A stretch of DNA of 64,000 bases from an alpha proteobacterium SCGC AAA536-G10 (GCA_000384615.1 ARQU01000001.1:151685-215684), one strand, 5' to 3'. Counted from the first letter of the stretch, positions 17,691 through 27,100 are shown. The notes: a model not told the origin generated them from the sequence alone. Translations and numbers: made by a program.

Positions 17691-17699
17691 AATAATCCC

Positions 17700-18575
17700 C
17701 TATTTATTATTAATTTTTAGTTGTTCAAAAATTGCAGCAGTATCATATGTTATTGGAATATTATCTTTAGATTGATTATACAAAGAGGCTGCAGCTTCAA
17801 AAGTGGGAGAAATTATGTTGTTTTGTTTTAAAAAATTACTTATGACATCAATATCTTTTAAAAATATTCTCATGGAAGCAGTTGCAGGTTCATAATCTTC
17901 ACTTATCATCAATGGCATCCTTTTATCCAGCATGACAGATTTTGCAGCCCCTTCATTAAGTACTTCATATATCTTTTGGCTATCTAGACCCAACTTTTGG
18001 CCTAATAATAAAGCTTCTGCAGTCACTGTATTATGAACTGTTACTAATAGATTAGCTAAAATTTTAAACCTAATGCCGTTACCAAATTTACCAACAAACA
18101 TATTTTTCCTAGCAAAGCTGTCAAAAATATCTTTACAGTCATCAATTATCTTTTCACTTCCACTTGACATTACAACAAGATCTTTTGTCTTTGCTTGTGC
18201 TCCGGTACCACTTACAGGCGCATCTACAAAGGAAATATTTAGTTTTTCTAATTTATTTTTGGCGCCTAGTTTGTCTTCTAGAGATATTGTATTCATGTCG
18301 ATAATGACTTTTGGATCTGTAAAATAACTACAGTTTTCTATTTCATTTATAACAGTATGAAAAATGGGAACTGTAGGCAAACTTAAAATAATCACATTAC
18401 TTTTCTCAAGTAAATCATTAATATTACTCAATAATACACCACCATATGATATAAAGGAACTCGAGTTTTTTTTATCTGGATCAACACCAAAAACTTTGAA
18501 ATTATTTTCAAGTAAATGCTTTGCATATTCGCCGCCCATAGCGCCAAGACCTATTGAACCTATAATCTTTGACAA
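17700..18575 (-). CDS. 3-hydroxyisobutyrate dehydrogenase-family oxidoreductase
   Basis: This 291-residue beta-hydroxyacid dehydrogenase has the Rossmann GLGAMGGEYAKHLL at about residues 8-21, the substrate loop DAPVSGTGAQAKT near 117-129, and the region of the catalytic lysine (FKILANLLVTVHNT, about 164-177). The start is TTG at 18573-18575, preceded by GGGAG; no ATG gives a full Rossmann motif. Members reduce or oxidise 3-hydroxyisobutyrate, tartronate semialdehyde or gamma-hydroxybutyrate. As the first gene of the cupin/YciI/cyclase set it probably handles a small hydroxy acid released at the end of that route (inference). Confidence 0.88.
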   Translation of the reverse strand: MSKIIGSIGLGAMGGEYAKHLLENNFKVFGVDPDKKNSSSFISYGGVLLSNINDLLEKSNVIILSLPTVPIFHTVINEIENCSYFTDPKVIIDMNTISLEDKLGAKNKLEKLNISFVDAPVSGTGAQAKTKDLVVMSSGSEKIIDDCKDIFDSFARKNMFVGKFGNGIRFKILANLLVTVHNTVTAEALLLGQKLGLDSQKIYEVLNEGAAKSVMLDKRMPLMISEDYEPATASMRIFLKDIDVISNFLKQNNIISPTFEAAASLYNQSKDNIPITYDTAAIFEQLKINNK

Positions 18576-18720
18576 GGCAATTCTCCCAATTATCTTAATT
18601 TAACTTTACCTAAATATATAAGATAATTAAATCATACTTTCTGATAGACTTCATAAAAAATAATCATTTAATATTTTTTGATCAATATTTTATGTTATAA
18701 TTTTATTGGAGGTTTTTAAA

Positions 18721-19818
18721 ATGGATATTGGATTTTTTACTATGCCTATACACCCGATCGATAAAGATTACAAAAAATCTTTATTAGAGGACAGGCATGC
18801 TTTTTTATTAGCAGATAGATTAGGTTTTTCAGAAGCATATTGTGGTGAACACGTTACAGATGCTGCAGAAAATATAACTTCAAGTGCACTATTCATAGCT
18901 TCGATTGCGTCATGTACAAAGAACATAAGGCTTGGAACAGGAACTGTAAATATGCCTAACTCTCATCCTGCAGCTATTGCGGGACAAATTGCAATGTTAG
19001 ACCATATGCTAGATGGTCGTTTGAATTTTGGTATTAGTCCTGGAGGCCTTGCTTCAGACGCGGAAGTCTTTGGAAATCTTGATAAAAATAGAAATGAAAT
19101 GTTTGTTGAATGTATTGATATGGTTTTAGAAATCTGGAAAAAAGATGCACCATACAATATCAAGGGAAAATACTGGAATGTTTCAACCGAAAGAACACAA
19201 ATGACTGAAATTGGTCAGGGAATAATGCAAAAGCCTTTGCAAAAGCCCTACCCTCCAATAATTTGTACTGTTGTTGCACCCTTTTCAAAAGGCCTTGTGG
19301 CTGCTGCTGCACGTGGCTGGCAACCTATATCTGCTAACTTTTTATTACCAAAGTGGGCAAAAACTCATTGGCCTAGCTATGTTCAAGGCTGTGAAGAAAG
19401 TGGATTAGAGGTAGATTCAAAAAATTGGAGAGTTGCTAAATCTATTTTTGTTTGTGAAGATAGAAATAAAGCAAAGGAATATGCTTTAGGGAATGGTAGC
19501 CCGTATGTTTTTTATTATAAACAACTGCTTACAAAAATGCTGAAACATGGGAGAGCTAATTTATTCAAAGAAGATCAAAACATGGCTGATAGTGATTTAA
19601 AATTGGAGGATATCTGTAATAAATTGATTTTATATGGATCTGCAGACGAAGTTGCTGACAAAATACTAGAATTTAGAGAAGAAGTTGGAGATTTTGGAAC
19701 TTTATTATACGCAGGTCACGATTGGGCAGATGTTGATTTAGCAAAAAAATCTATGGAATTAATGGCAGAAAAAGTAATGCCCAAAATAAATGATAATATT
19801 AAGATTGCTGCTGAGTAG
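18721..19818 (+). CDS. LLM-class flavin-dependent monooxygenase
   Basis: This 365-residue bacterial luciferase-like TIM-barrel enzyme uses reduced FMN and oxygen supplied by a separate flavin reductase. The start is placed at the ATG at 18721, because GGAGG (18708-18712) lies just before it and the TTG further upstream overlaps that site. Features include GEHVTDAAENITSSALFIAS (about residues 38-57), LGTGTVNMPNSHPA and HMLDGRLNFGISPGG. It heads a plus-strand set (hydrolase, VOC, cyclase, FAD monooxygenase). LLM enzymes hydroxylate or cleave rings, sulfonates or nitrilotriacetate. The flavin reductase at 4436-4933 is a candidate partner. Confidence 0.9.
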   Translation: MDIGFFTMPIHPIDKDYKKSLLEDRHAFLLADRLGFSEAYCGEHVTDAAENITSSALFIASIASCTKNIRLGTGTVNMPNSHPAAIAGQIAMLDHMLDGRLNFGISPGGLASDAEVFGNLDKNRNEMFVECIDMVLEIWKKDAPYNIKGKYWNVSTERTQMTEIGQGIMQKPLQKPYPPIICTVVAPFSKGLVAAAARGWQPISANFLLPKWAKTHWPSYVQGCEESGLEVDSKNWRVAKSIFVCEDRNKAKEYALGNGSPYVFYYKQLLTKMLKHGRANLFKEDQNMADSDLKLEDICNKLILYGSADEVADKILEFREEVGDFGTLLYAGHDWADVDLAKKSMELMAEKVMPKINDNIKIAAE

Positions 19819-19826
19819 GATAAATT

Positions 19827-20621
19827 ATGCAAAATGTTTCAATAGAAAATGGTAATTTTTTAAATGTTAAAATAGATGGTGATAAAAATTTACCAAAAGT
19901 AATCCTATCGAATTCTTTAGGAGCTGATACCCGCATGTGGGATCTTCAGGTTGAGGCATTAAAAAATAAATTTTGTGTAATACGTTACGATAAAAGAGGT
20001 CATGGTAAAAGTAGCCCTGTTGAAGGACCATATTCTTTTGAAATGCTTGAAGGTGATGTAATTACAATTTTAGATGAACTTGAAATTGAGAAAGCTCATT
20101 TTGTAGGACTTTCAATTGGTGGAATGACATCGTTAGGCTTAGCTTTAAAACAACAAAATAGATTTAATAAAATTATTTGCTGTGCGGCAAGAGCTGACAT
20201 GCCACCCCCAATGAAAGAAACTTGGGATCAAAGAATTAGCGTAGTTAAAGACAAAGGAACTAGTGGAGTAGTTGATGGCTCCATTGAAAGATGGTACAGC
20301 GAAGATTTTAATAATAATTCTGCTAACGATGAGATGATCAATATGTCTAAAAATATGATAAGTAACACTTCTACAAATGGTTACGTTGGTTGTTGTGAGG
20401 CTATAAAAACACTTGATTATTTGAAAGACTTATCAACTATAAATAAAGAAATGTTATATATATCAGGTGAGAATGATATGGGAGCTCCAGCTATGGCTAT
20501 GGAAGAAATGTCTCATCTAACTCCAAATAGTAAATATATTTGCATTCCTGGCGCAGCTCATATTCTCAATATAGAAGCATCAGATTTAGTAAATGAAGCT
20601 ATTCTCAATTTTTTAAATTAA
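19827..20621 (+). CDS. Alpha/beta hydrolase, enol-lactonase-like (PcaD/NicD style)
   Basis: This 264-residue hydrolase has nucleophile S96 in GLSIGG, an oxyanion loop at SNSLGADTRMW (about residues 28-38), acid D in GENDMGAP and catalytic His in GAAHILN near the C terminus. The sequence style is that of 3-oxoadipate enol-lactonase. In a pathway with a ring monooxygenase it would hydrolyse a lactone or an N-formyl amide. It starts 8 bases after the LLM gene ends and is followed 17 bases later by a VOC protein, so it is part of the same transcript. The substrate is inferred only from context. Confidence 0.88.
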   Translation: MQNVSIENGNFLNVKIDGDKNLPKVILSNSLGADTRMWDLQVEALKNKFCVIRYDKRGHGKSSPVEGPYSFEMLEGDVITILDELEIEKAHFVGLSIGGMTSLGLALKQQNRFNKIICCAARADMPPPMKETWDQRISVVKDKGTSGVVDGSIERWYSEDFNNNSANDEMINMSKNMISNTSTNGYVGCCEAIKTLDYLKDLSTINKEMLYISGENDMGAPAMAMEEMSHLTPNSKYICIPGAAHILNIEASDLVNEAILNFLN

Positions 20622-20638
20622 TTAAGAAAGGAAATATA

Positions 20639-21055
20639 ATGGCATTGAAGACATTTGAACATGTTTTGATACTTGCAGATGACGTTGACAAAACGAAAGA
20701 TTTCTATGTAGATATTTTAGGTTTAGAAGTTGGATACAGACCTGATTTTCCTTTTAAAGGATATTGGCTTTATCTAAAAGAAAATAAAAAAGCAGCTTGC
20801 ATCCACTTAGCAATGAGAAAACAGGATACTGGTCAAGACTATTACATAGGTAAAAAAGATGATGTTAAGTCTGGTTCTGGTGCAATTGATCATGTAGCTT
20901 TTAATGCTGACGACATTGAAGGAATGAAGTCTAAATTAGACAAGATTTCTATGGAATATACACATAGAAAAGTTCCTGGCTTTCCACTTGAACAGCTGTT
21001 TATAGATGATCCTGATGGTGTTAAAGTTGAGTTAAATTACGCCACATCTGATTAA
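20639..21055 (+). CDS. VOC-family (glyoxalase/dioxygenase fold) protein
   Basis: This 138-residue protein has two beta-alpha-beta-beta-beta modules of the vicinal oxygen chelate fold. Likely metal ligands are the His in FEHVLILADD (H8), the His in IDHVAF (about residue 83) and the Glu in DPDGVKVELNY near the end. Such single-domain VOC proteins are extradiol dioxygenases, glyoxalase-like isomerases or resistance proteins. A good AAGGAAA ribosome site precedes the ATG. Its place between a hydrolase and a cyclase suggests a ring-cleavage or isomerisation step (inference). Confidence 0.88.
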   Translation: MALKTFEHVLILADDVDKTKDFYVDILGLEVGYRPDFPFKGYWLYLKENKKAACIHLAMRKQDTGQDYYIGKKDDVKSGSGAIDHVAFNADDIEGMKSKLDKISMEYTHRKVPGFPLEQLFIDDPDGVKVELNYATSD

Positions 21056-21079
21056 AAAATTATTTAAGGGAGAATTCAA

Positions 21080-22048
21080 ATGCCTCATAAGTATGATGAA
21101 AAAATGTTTGATATTAAACATTTAAGAAAAACAGCTGAAAAACTTAAGAATTGGGGACGCTGGGGACCAGATGATGAAATCGGAACTTTAAACTTTATAA
21201 CTCCTGAAAAAGTCGTAGACGCCAGTAAGCTTATAAAAAAGGGAAAGCGTTTTAGTTTAGGATTAAATTTTGACAGACATGGTCCTCAAAAAGGAAGCTG
21301 GGGTAACAGATTTAATCCAATTCACTTAATGCTTGCTACAGGTACAGATGCAGTTGCAGGTAGATTTGATGATTTTGGATTGAGATATGCTGACGATATG
21401 ATCTCTTTACCACTTCAATGTGCAACTCAATGGGATGCATTGGCTCATATTTTTTATGATGATTATATGTGGAATGGATATGATGCAAAATTAGTTGACA
21501 GTGATGGTGCCCAAAAGAATGGCATAGAAAAAGTTCGAGCTGAGATGGCTGGAAGAGGTGTATTATTAGATGTTGCAAGATGGGCGGGAGTAGATTTTTT
21601 TGAAGATGGGATTGCTATTACTTCAGACGATTTGGATGAGTGTGCCAAATCTCAAAATGTTGAAATAAAACAAGGTGACTTTGTTATTGTGAGAACTGGT
21701 CAGATGGAACAAAGATTAGATTGTGGTGAATGGGGAGGATATGCTGGAGGCGATGCTCCAGGATTAGCCTTTGACACTGCAGAATGGATTTATGATAAAG
21801 AAATAGCAGCCATTTGTACTGACACTTGGGGCTGTGAAGTTAGACCAAATGAGACTAAAGATGCCCAACAACCATGGCATTGGGTTGTAATTCCTATGAT
21901 TGGTATAACTATGGGTGAAATATTTTATTTAAGAGAATTAGCTGCCGATTGTAGTAATGATAAAGTCTTTGAATTTTTTTTCTGTGCGCCTCCTCTGCCA
22001 ATCACTAAAGCTGTTGGATCACCAATAAACCCTATGGCAATAAAATAA
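21080..22048 (+). CDS. Cyclase-family metal hydrolase, long form
   Basis: This 322-residue PF04199 protein of the long branch has CATQWDALAHI near residues 114-124 instead of the HxGTHxDxPxH block of short members. Further family segments are VRTGQMEQR and a DTWGCEVRPNE segment (about 256-266). It is a likely metal-dependent amidohydrolase or lactonase. It belongs to the LLM/hydrolase/VOC set and is 8 bases before the FAD monooxygenase. The short cyclase at 16027-16803 is only a distant relative, so the two probably act on different intermediates. Confidence 0.85.
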   Translation: MPHKYDEKMFDIKHLRKTAEKLKNWGRWGPDDEIGTLNFITPEKVVDASKLIKKGKRFSLGLNFDRHGPQKGSWGNRFNPIHLMLATGTDAVAGRFDDFGLRYADDMISLPLQCATQWDALAHIFYDDYMWNGYDAKLVDSDGAQKNGIEKVRAEMAGRGVLLDVARWAGVDFFEDGIAITSDDLDECAKSQNVEIKQGDFVIVRTGQMEQRLDCGEWGGYAGGDAPGLAFDTAEWIYDKEIAAICTDTWGCEVRPNETKDAQQPWHWVVIPMIGITMGEIFYLRELAADCSNDKVFEFFFCAPPLPITKAVGSPINPMAIK

Positions 22049-22055
22049 ACTAAGC

Positions 22056-23255
22056 ATGACCCATTCTGCTACAATAATTGGCGGCTCTATGGCTGGATTG
22101 TTTGCTGGTAATGCTTTACGTAAAAAAGGATGGGATATCTCTATTCATGAAAAAGTCCCTGTTCCATTATCAGGGCGAGGAGCTGGAATAGCTACATATG
22201 ACGAGTTAGCTGACTTAGTTTTTAAATCTACTGGCAATAATAATGTTTTGGGTACTAGTGCAAAGTCAAGAATTTCATTGGACCAAAAAGGTAAAATTAC
22301 AGCTAGTTACGACTACCCACAAGTCTATACAAGTTGGCAATATTTATTTTCTATACTCAGAGAAAAAATTGATAATAAAAATTATTTTATGGGTGACGAC
22401 TGTACTCAGATTCATCACGGAAAAGAAAAAGTAACTGCAGTTTTTAATAATAAAAAAGAAAAACAGTCTGATTTAATAATAATTGCTAATGGGATTAAGT
22501 CAGAACTCAGACGCTATGTTGATAGCACAGCATCTCCTCAATATGCGGGATATGTTGGATGGCGAGGCGTAGTATATGAAGATCAACTATCTAAAAAGTC
22601 TTTAGAAATGCTTTCCAACTATTTTATTGTAGTTTTACCTAATAACCAGCAAATTGCAGCTTACCCTATTGCAGGAGAAGGCAAAGATCCGTTCAAGATA
22701 GGGAATAGAAGAATTAATTGGATATGGTACAAACCTGCAAATACAAAAAAATTAGATACCTTATTGTTAGGTAAATCTGGTCAACAATTTGTAGATGGTA
22801 TTCCTCCAAATGAAATACGTGATGAGATAGTCCAAGATTTGTTTAAGGAAGCCGAAAACAAACTTCCACCTCAATTAACCGAATTAGTATTAAAAACCTC
22901 ACAGCCCTTAATTCAGCCAATTTTTGATCTTGAAAGCGATAAGATGTTAAACAAAAGAGTAATTACTATTGGTGACGCAGCATTTACAGCAAGACCACAT
23001 ATAGGCATGGGGGTTACAAAAGCAGCTTTAGACGCTTATACTTTGTCTGATTATCTTCAAAATGATGGTTATTTGGAAGAATTAACTAAATGGGAAACAT
23101 CAAGGGTTAAAAGTGGTAAGTTTCTAGTAAATAGAAGTAGGTTGTTGGGCCGATATCTCTCAGAACCAGAAAAAAATGAAACCTTAGTAATGCCTGATGT
23201 AACAGATGTACTAAAAGACACTGCAATAAGCTTAAATGATATTAAGACAAATTAA
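22056..23255 (+). CDS. FAD-dependent aromatic hydroxylase (dihydroxypyridine monooxygenase-like)
   Basis: This 399-residue group A flavoprotein monooxygenase has the FAD-binding variant GGSMAGLFAGNALRKKG at about residues 8-24, and a second FAD motif GDAAFTARPHIGMGVTKAA (about 310-328) with the conserved GD. The GGSMAG form and the PHIGMG block are in the style of 2,6-dihydroxypyridine 3-monooxygenase. It would hydroxylate an aromatic or pyridine ring using NAD(P)H. Its neighbours are ring-cleavage and hydrolysis type enzymes upstream and a molybdenum hydroxylase convergent to it, a setting similar to pyridine catabolism. Confidence 0.85.
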   Translation: MTHSATIIGGSMAGLFAGNALRKKGWDISIHEKVPVPLSGRGAGIATYDELADLVFKSTGNNNVLGTSAKSRISLDQKGKITASYDYPQVYTSWQYLFSILREKIDNKNYFMGDDCTQIHHGKEKVTAVFNNKKEKQSDLIIIANGIKSELRRYVDSTASPQYAGYVGWRGVVYEDQLSKKSLEMLSNYFIVVLPNNQQIAAYPIAGEGKDPFKIGNRRINWIWYKPANTKKLDTLLLGKSGQQFVDGIPPNEIRDEIVQDLFKEAENKLPPQLTELVLKTSQPLIQPIFDLESDKMLNKRVITIGDAAFTARPHIGMGVTKAALDAYTLSDYLQNDGYLEELTKWETSRVKSGKFLVNRSRLLGRYLSEPEKNETLVMPDVTDVLKDTAISLNDIKTN

Positions 23256-23286
23256 ACCTCATAAATAATATAAATGTTAAATATTT

Positions 23287-23306
23287 TAAATTAACTGGTT
23301 AATTTA
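23287..23306. terminator. Candidate terminator between convergent genes
   Basis: TAAATTAAC (23287-23295) and GTTAATTTA (23298-23306) form a perfect inverted repeat separated by TG, between the ends of the FAD monooxygenase and the facing molybdenum hydroxylase. A T-rich stretch follows on the plus strand. The stem is AT-rich, so it is weak. Confidence 0.5.
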
Positions 23307-23320
23307 GATAATTGTTTTTA

Positions 23321-25714
23321 TTATATTTTTCGTAAGGCCTTTAATATTTTTTCTGGGGTAATTGGCTGAGATAAAACCTCAGTTCCATGATGTTTTAACG
23401 CATTGTTAACGGCGTTCATTATAACAGCTGGAGCCCCTCCTGTACCGGCCTCTCCTGCACCCTTAGCTCCAATAATACTTCTTCCAGAATTAGTTGTTAC
23501 ATGATCAACGATAATATCAGGCATTTCGTATGCCATAGGGACTAAATAATCAGCCATAGTTGCATTTTGCATATTACCTTGGTCATCATAGACACACTCT
23601 TCGAAAAGAGCACCACCTATTCCTTGAATAACACCTCCTCTAATTTGTTCTTCAACTAACTTTGGATTGATTTGTGTGCCACAGTCTTCAACAGCCCAAA
23701 ATTTATCTATTTTTATAATACCAGTATCCTGATCAATAGAAACTTTACAACCCATGGCACTATTGGTGAAAACGAATGGAATTCCTTCAATCAAAAAACT
23801 GGCAGTAGCTAAAAGTTCAGGGTTAGTTCCCTTAGGAAGTTCATGACCTCTGTAATATACTGTCTCAGCTAATTGTTGAAGGGTTATGCCTTCACCTCCA
23901 TTTTTTCTAATTACAGTATTATTTTCAACGTCCAATGAATTTTTATCAGTTTGCATAATTGCAGCTGCAATATCTAAAATATTGTCTTTAAGTGTTCTCG
24001 CTGCCTTTAATACCGCCTCACCACCAATTCCTGCTCCTCTTGATGCCCATGTACCACCACCATAGGGAGTTGCATCAGTATCACCTAAAGTAACCCTTAC
24101 AGAGTCCATGGAAACGCCTAGTTGATCTGCAGCTATTTGTTTCATAATGGCCTCGGTGCCCTGCCCTTGTTCTGTAATAGATGAAGACAGATGAATTGCA
24201 CCAGAACCTTCTAGTCTGATTGATGCCCCGTCTTGAGAGGATATATGAGCACCTCCAACACCATAAAATAAAGGACTAGGGTTTGTAACTTCACACATAC
24301 TAATTACACCATAACCAGAAAGTACATTTTTATCTAAGTTTGCTATCTTTTCTTTTTCTATTTCCTGGATATTCATCATAGTTAATAATTTATCCATCGA
24401 AGCTTGATGTGATAAATCTTCTAAAGGTACTCCTGAGGGAGTTTTATTTGGATATGCGGTATCAGGAATAAAATTCTTCTTTCTTATTTCAGAAAGACTA
24501 ATGCCAATTTTATTTGCAGCCTTGTCTACCAAGGCTTCTGTAATAGCGACAGCAATAGGGTGACCAACTGCTCTATATTGACACATTGGAGTCTTGTTTT
24601 GAAAAACAACTGTCCCTACTGCTTTATAATTTGGAATAACATACGGAGCACCAGATAAATTCAATACTTGATTTGTTTCAATAGCGGACGTTCTTGGATA
24701 CATGCTAAATGGACCTATACCACTCAAGTCATTTATTTCCATCGCTAAGATTTTACCTTCTTTATCAACTCCTAACTTTCCACTTATTTTATGACAACGT
24801 GCATGAATATCAGTTGTAAAACTCTCTAATCTATCTGCAATAAACTTAACTGGACGTCCTAACTTTTTAGAAATTGCAGCCACAGCCATTTCATCAGGAT
24901 AAACGTGGACTTTAATACCAAAAGACCCACCAACATCTCTACTAACTATTCTGACTAAACCTTCATTTACTTCTAAATGTTTAGCTATAATATGCTGCAT
25001 CATATGGGGAGCTTGACCATTATGGTAGATAGTTATCTTACCTTCTGATTTATTCCAGTCAGCTACAATTCCTCTTGATTCTAGTGTGACACCGGTATGC
25101 CTGGCAAAATCAAGTTTTGTTTCTACTACTGCATGAGATGTTTCAAAAGCCTGATTTACATCACCTTGATTAACAGTCCTTGTCCAAAAAAGATTGCTGT
25201 CCAATTCGGGATGAATAACTACAGCATTATCATCTAAAGCAGTTTCCATATCTACTTGAGCATCTTTTTCTTCCCAATCAACTTCAATTAGTTCCAAAGC
25301 GTCTTCTGCCTGTGCCCTATTATTTGCTATTACAACTGCAATAGGCTCACCTTGCCACCTAGCAATTTTCTTCGCTAACGGTGTCTGTTCAGGTGATCTC
25401 ATTTCTCCTAAATGGCCTAATGTGCCTACCCAGGGTGTACAAAATTCATCTATCTCTTTAGATGTATAAACGTCAAAAACGCCAGGTGATGTTTTTGCTT
25501 CTTCAACGTTAATTGACTTAATTTCAGCGTGAGCAAAGGGTGATCTTAAAAATGCAACGTGTAGCATTCTCGGCAAAACTAAATCATCAACAAATTGACC
25601 ACCACCTTCCAAGTGTTTTTTTGCATTTTCTCTTGGTAAACTTCTTCCTATATAGGAATTTGGTCTGTCCATAGATCCTAACTTTGGATTTTGATTTACT
25701 TTAATGTCGTCCAT
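23321..25714 (-). CDS. Xanthine dehydrogenase-family molybdopterin subunit (CoxL-like)
   Basis: This 797-residue large subunit of a three-part molybdenum hydroxylase has an N-terminal aldehyde-oxidase hammerhead domain (about 25-145) and Mo-cofactor domains (about 170-790). The catalytic Glu is in KGAGEAGTGGAP (about 745-756), and GGGTWASRGAGIGGEA binds the cofactor. The loop equivalent to the CO dehydrogenase AYRCSFR motif reads QYRAVGHP, so this is not a CO dehydrogenase. The small and FAD subunits follow upstream on the same strand (gaps of 10 and 0 bases). Substrates of this branch are N-heterocycles, purines or aldehydes; context suggests a ring. Confidence 0.92.
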   Translation of the reverse strand: MDDIKVNQNPKLGSMDRPNSYIGRSLPRENAKKHLEGGGQFVDDLVLPRMLHVAFLRSPFAHAEIKSINVEEAKTSPGVFDVYTSKEIDEFCTPWVGTLGHLGEMRSPEQTPLAKKIARWQGEPIAVVIANNRAQAEDALELIEVDWEEKDAQVDMETALDDNAVVIHPELDSNLFWTRTVNQGDVNQAFETSHAVVETKLDFARHTGVTLESRGIVADWNKSEGKITIYHNGQAPHMMQHIIAKHLEVNEGLVRIVSRDVGGSFGIKVHVYPDEMAVAAISKKLGRPVKFIADRLESFTTDIHARCHKISGKLGVDKEGKILAMEINDLSGIGPFSMYPRTSAIETNQVLNLSGAPYVIPNYKAVGTVVFQNKTPMCQYRAVGHPIAVAITEALVDKAANKIGISLSEIRKKNFIPDTAYPNKTPSGVPLEDLSHQASMDKLLTMMNIQEIEKEKIANLDKNVLSGYGVISMCEVTNPSPLFYGVGGAHISSQDGASIRLEGSGAIHLSSSITEQGQGTEAIMKQIAADQLGVSMDSVRVTLGDTDATPYGGGTWASRGAGIGGEAVLKAARTLKDNILDIAAAIMQTDKNSLDVENNTVIRKNGGEGITLQQLAETVYYRGHELPKGTNPELLATASFLIEGIPFVFTNSAMGCKVSIDQDTGIIKIDKFWAVEDCGTQINPKLVEEQIRGGVIQGIGGALFEECVYDDQGNMQNATMADYLVPMAYEMPDIIVDHVTTNSGRSIIGAKGAGEAGTGGAPAVIMNAVNNALKHHGTEVLSQPITPEKILKALRKI

Positions 25715-25724
25715 AATTCACACC

Positions 25725-26201
25725 TTAATTAATTTCGTTAATAGATTCTTCAATTGCATCTACAATTGACTGGTAACCAGTACATCTACAATAATTCCCA
25801 GAAATTTCTGATCTTATTTCATCTCTGCTTAACTTTTTCTTAGAGGATATTATTTCTTTAGTTGTCATAAGCATTCCTGGAGAACAAAAACCACACTGAA
25901 AAGCATTGTGTTTCAAAAAATTATTTTTAACTTTCTGCATAACTTCATCATCAAAACCCTCTACAGTAGTTATAGACGAGCCATTGGCTTGTGATGCAAG
26001 AACAAGACATGACCTGACTGCCACACCATCCATTTCAATCGTACATGCTCCACATGCACCTTGCTCACATCCTAAATGTGTCCCAGTTAAACCTTGGGAC
26101 CTTAAATAATCAGCTAAATGTTGCCTTGTTGGAACGGTTACATCTTCAAAATTCTCTCCATTTACAGAAAAAGATATGTTTACTGAATTTTTAGCCGACA
26201 T
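25725..26201 (-). CDS. [2Fe-2S] subunit of molybdenum hydroxylase (CoxS-like)
   Basis: This is a 158-residue iron-sulfur subunit. The first cluster ligands are in LGCEQGACGACTIEMDG (three Cys about 43-51) with a fourth in RSC; the second cluster is in QCGFCSPGM and CRCTGY. It begins right after the FAD subunit gene ends and is 10 bases before the large subunit, in the order FAD, Fe-S, Mo. Compared with the CoxS at 743-1207 it is clearly a different paralogue (CRCTGY versus CRCGSH) and belongs to a three-subunit rather than two-subunit enzyme. Confidence 0.93.
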   Translation of the reverse strand: MSAKNSVNISFSVNGENFEDVTVPTRQHLADYLRSQGLTGTHLGCEQGACGACTIEMDGVAVRSCLVLASQANGSSITTVEGFDDEVMQKVKNNFLKHNAFQCGFCSPGMLMTTKEIISSKKKLSRDEIRSEISGNYCRCTGYQSIVDAIEESINEIN

Positions 26202-27044
26202 TTATCTCTCCAATTTATTTAAAATCTTATTAATAAGTATTGTTGCCAAATGTAACTTCATTTCTGAACTGCTATTCAAGTCACCTGCAAAATCTATTTC
26301 AGATGCCAAAGATTTTTTTAATTTTTCATAATCATATCTGTCATCTATTACTAACTTTGCCGTATTTTGTGCAATATTTGGTTTGTCACCAGTTGCAAAA
26401 TAAACAAGATCAAGATTATTGATTTTAGACTTATCAAGTTCTACTCTGGCCATTAAACCCGCCATAGCATAATCACCATGACGACGACAGACTTCATCAA
26501 AAATTAGATGTTGATTATGGCTTAAAAAAGGATAACGAATAGCTATAAGAATTTCATCAGACTTTAAGTCAGTTTCAAAAAGTCCACGATAAAAGTCTTT
26601 TGCGTTTACAATTCTTTGACCTGACAATCCTGATAGTACTATTTCTGCATCCATTGCAACTGCAAATGCTGGTAGTTCAGCTGCAGGGTCACCGTAAGCT
26701 ATACTTCCTCCATGGGTGCCCTTGTTTCTTATAGCTGCATGAGCAACCATTTTTAAAATATCAACTAAACACGGAAGCTTTTCATTAATTAGATCGTTAT
26801 TCATAACATCTGAATGTGTTGCTAGGGCTCCAATATTTATGAAATCACCTTCAATTTTAATTTCGTTTAAATTATTAATTTTAGAAATATCAATTAAACA
26901 ACTTGGACTAGAAAGTCTCATATTTAAAGCTGGGAGAAGTGACTGTCCACCAGCAAGTATGACTGCCTCATCATCTTCAGACTTATATTTTATAGCATCT
27001 TGAATATTTTGTGCTTCAAAATAAGAAAAATCTGGTGCCTTCAT
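26202..27044 (-). CDS. FAD-binding subunit of molybdenum hydroxylase (CoxM-like)
   Basis: This 280-residue subunit passes electrons from the iron-sulfur protein to its acceptor. FAD-binding motifs are AGGQSLLPALNMRL (about residues 32-45) and GTHGGSIAYGDPAAELPA (about 109-126). The ATG at 27042-27044 is chosen over an upstream GTG because the GGGGGT ribosome site overlaps that GTG. It is the first gene of the hydroxylase operon; the promoter lies in the 155-base spacer shared with osmC, which holds the palindrome at 27086-27100. Confidence 0.93.
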   Translation of the reverse strand: MKAPDFSYFEAQNIQDAIKYKSEDDEAVILAGGQSLLPALNMRLSSPSCLIDISKINNLNEIKIEGDFINIGALATHSDVMNNDLINEKLPCLVDILKMVAHAAIRNKGTHGGSIAYGDPAAELPAFAVAMDAEIVLSGLSGQRIVNAKDFYRGLFETDLKSDEILIAIRYPFLSHNQHLIFDEVCRRHGDYAMAGLMARVELDKSKINNLDLVYFATGDKPNIAQNTAKLVIDDRYDYEKLKKSLASEIDFAGDLNSSSEMKLHLATILINKILNKLER

Positions 27045-27085
27045 TTCTATTACCCCCACTAGAAAACAATATATAAATATTTAAT

Positions 27086-27100
27086 CATTAATCATTAATG
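27086..27100. promoter_or_regulatory. 15-base palindrome upstream of the hydroxylase operon
   Basis: CATTAAT-C-ATTAATG is a perfect dyad 41 bases before the coxM-like start. The inner 13 bases ATTAATCATTAAT recur, as the reverse complement, 39 bases before the MFS gene start at 55596. A shared regulator (GntR-like dyads look similar) is possible. It is almost entirely A and T, so chance occurrence in this genome is a real alternative. Confidence 0.35.

Noticed and set aside
23321-27044. Aerobic CO dehydrogenase (coxMSL)
   Set aside because: The active-site loop reads QYRAVGHP, not AYRCSFR or AYRGAGR, and no cox accessory genes are present.
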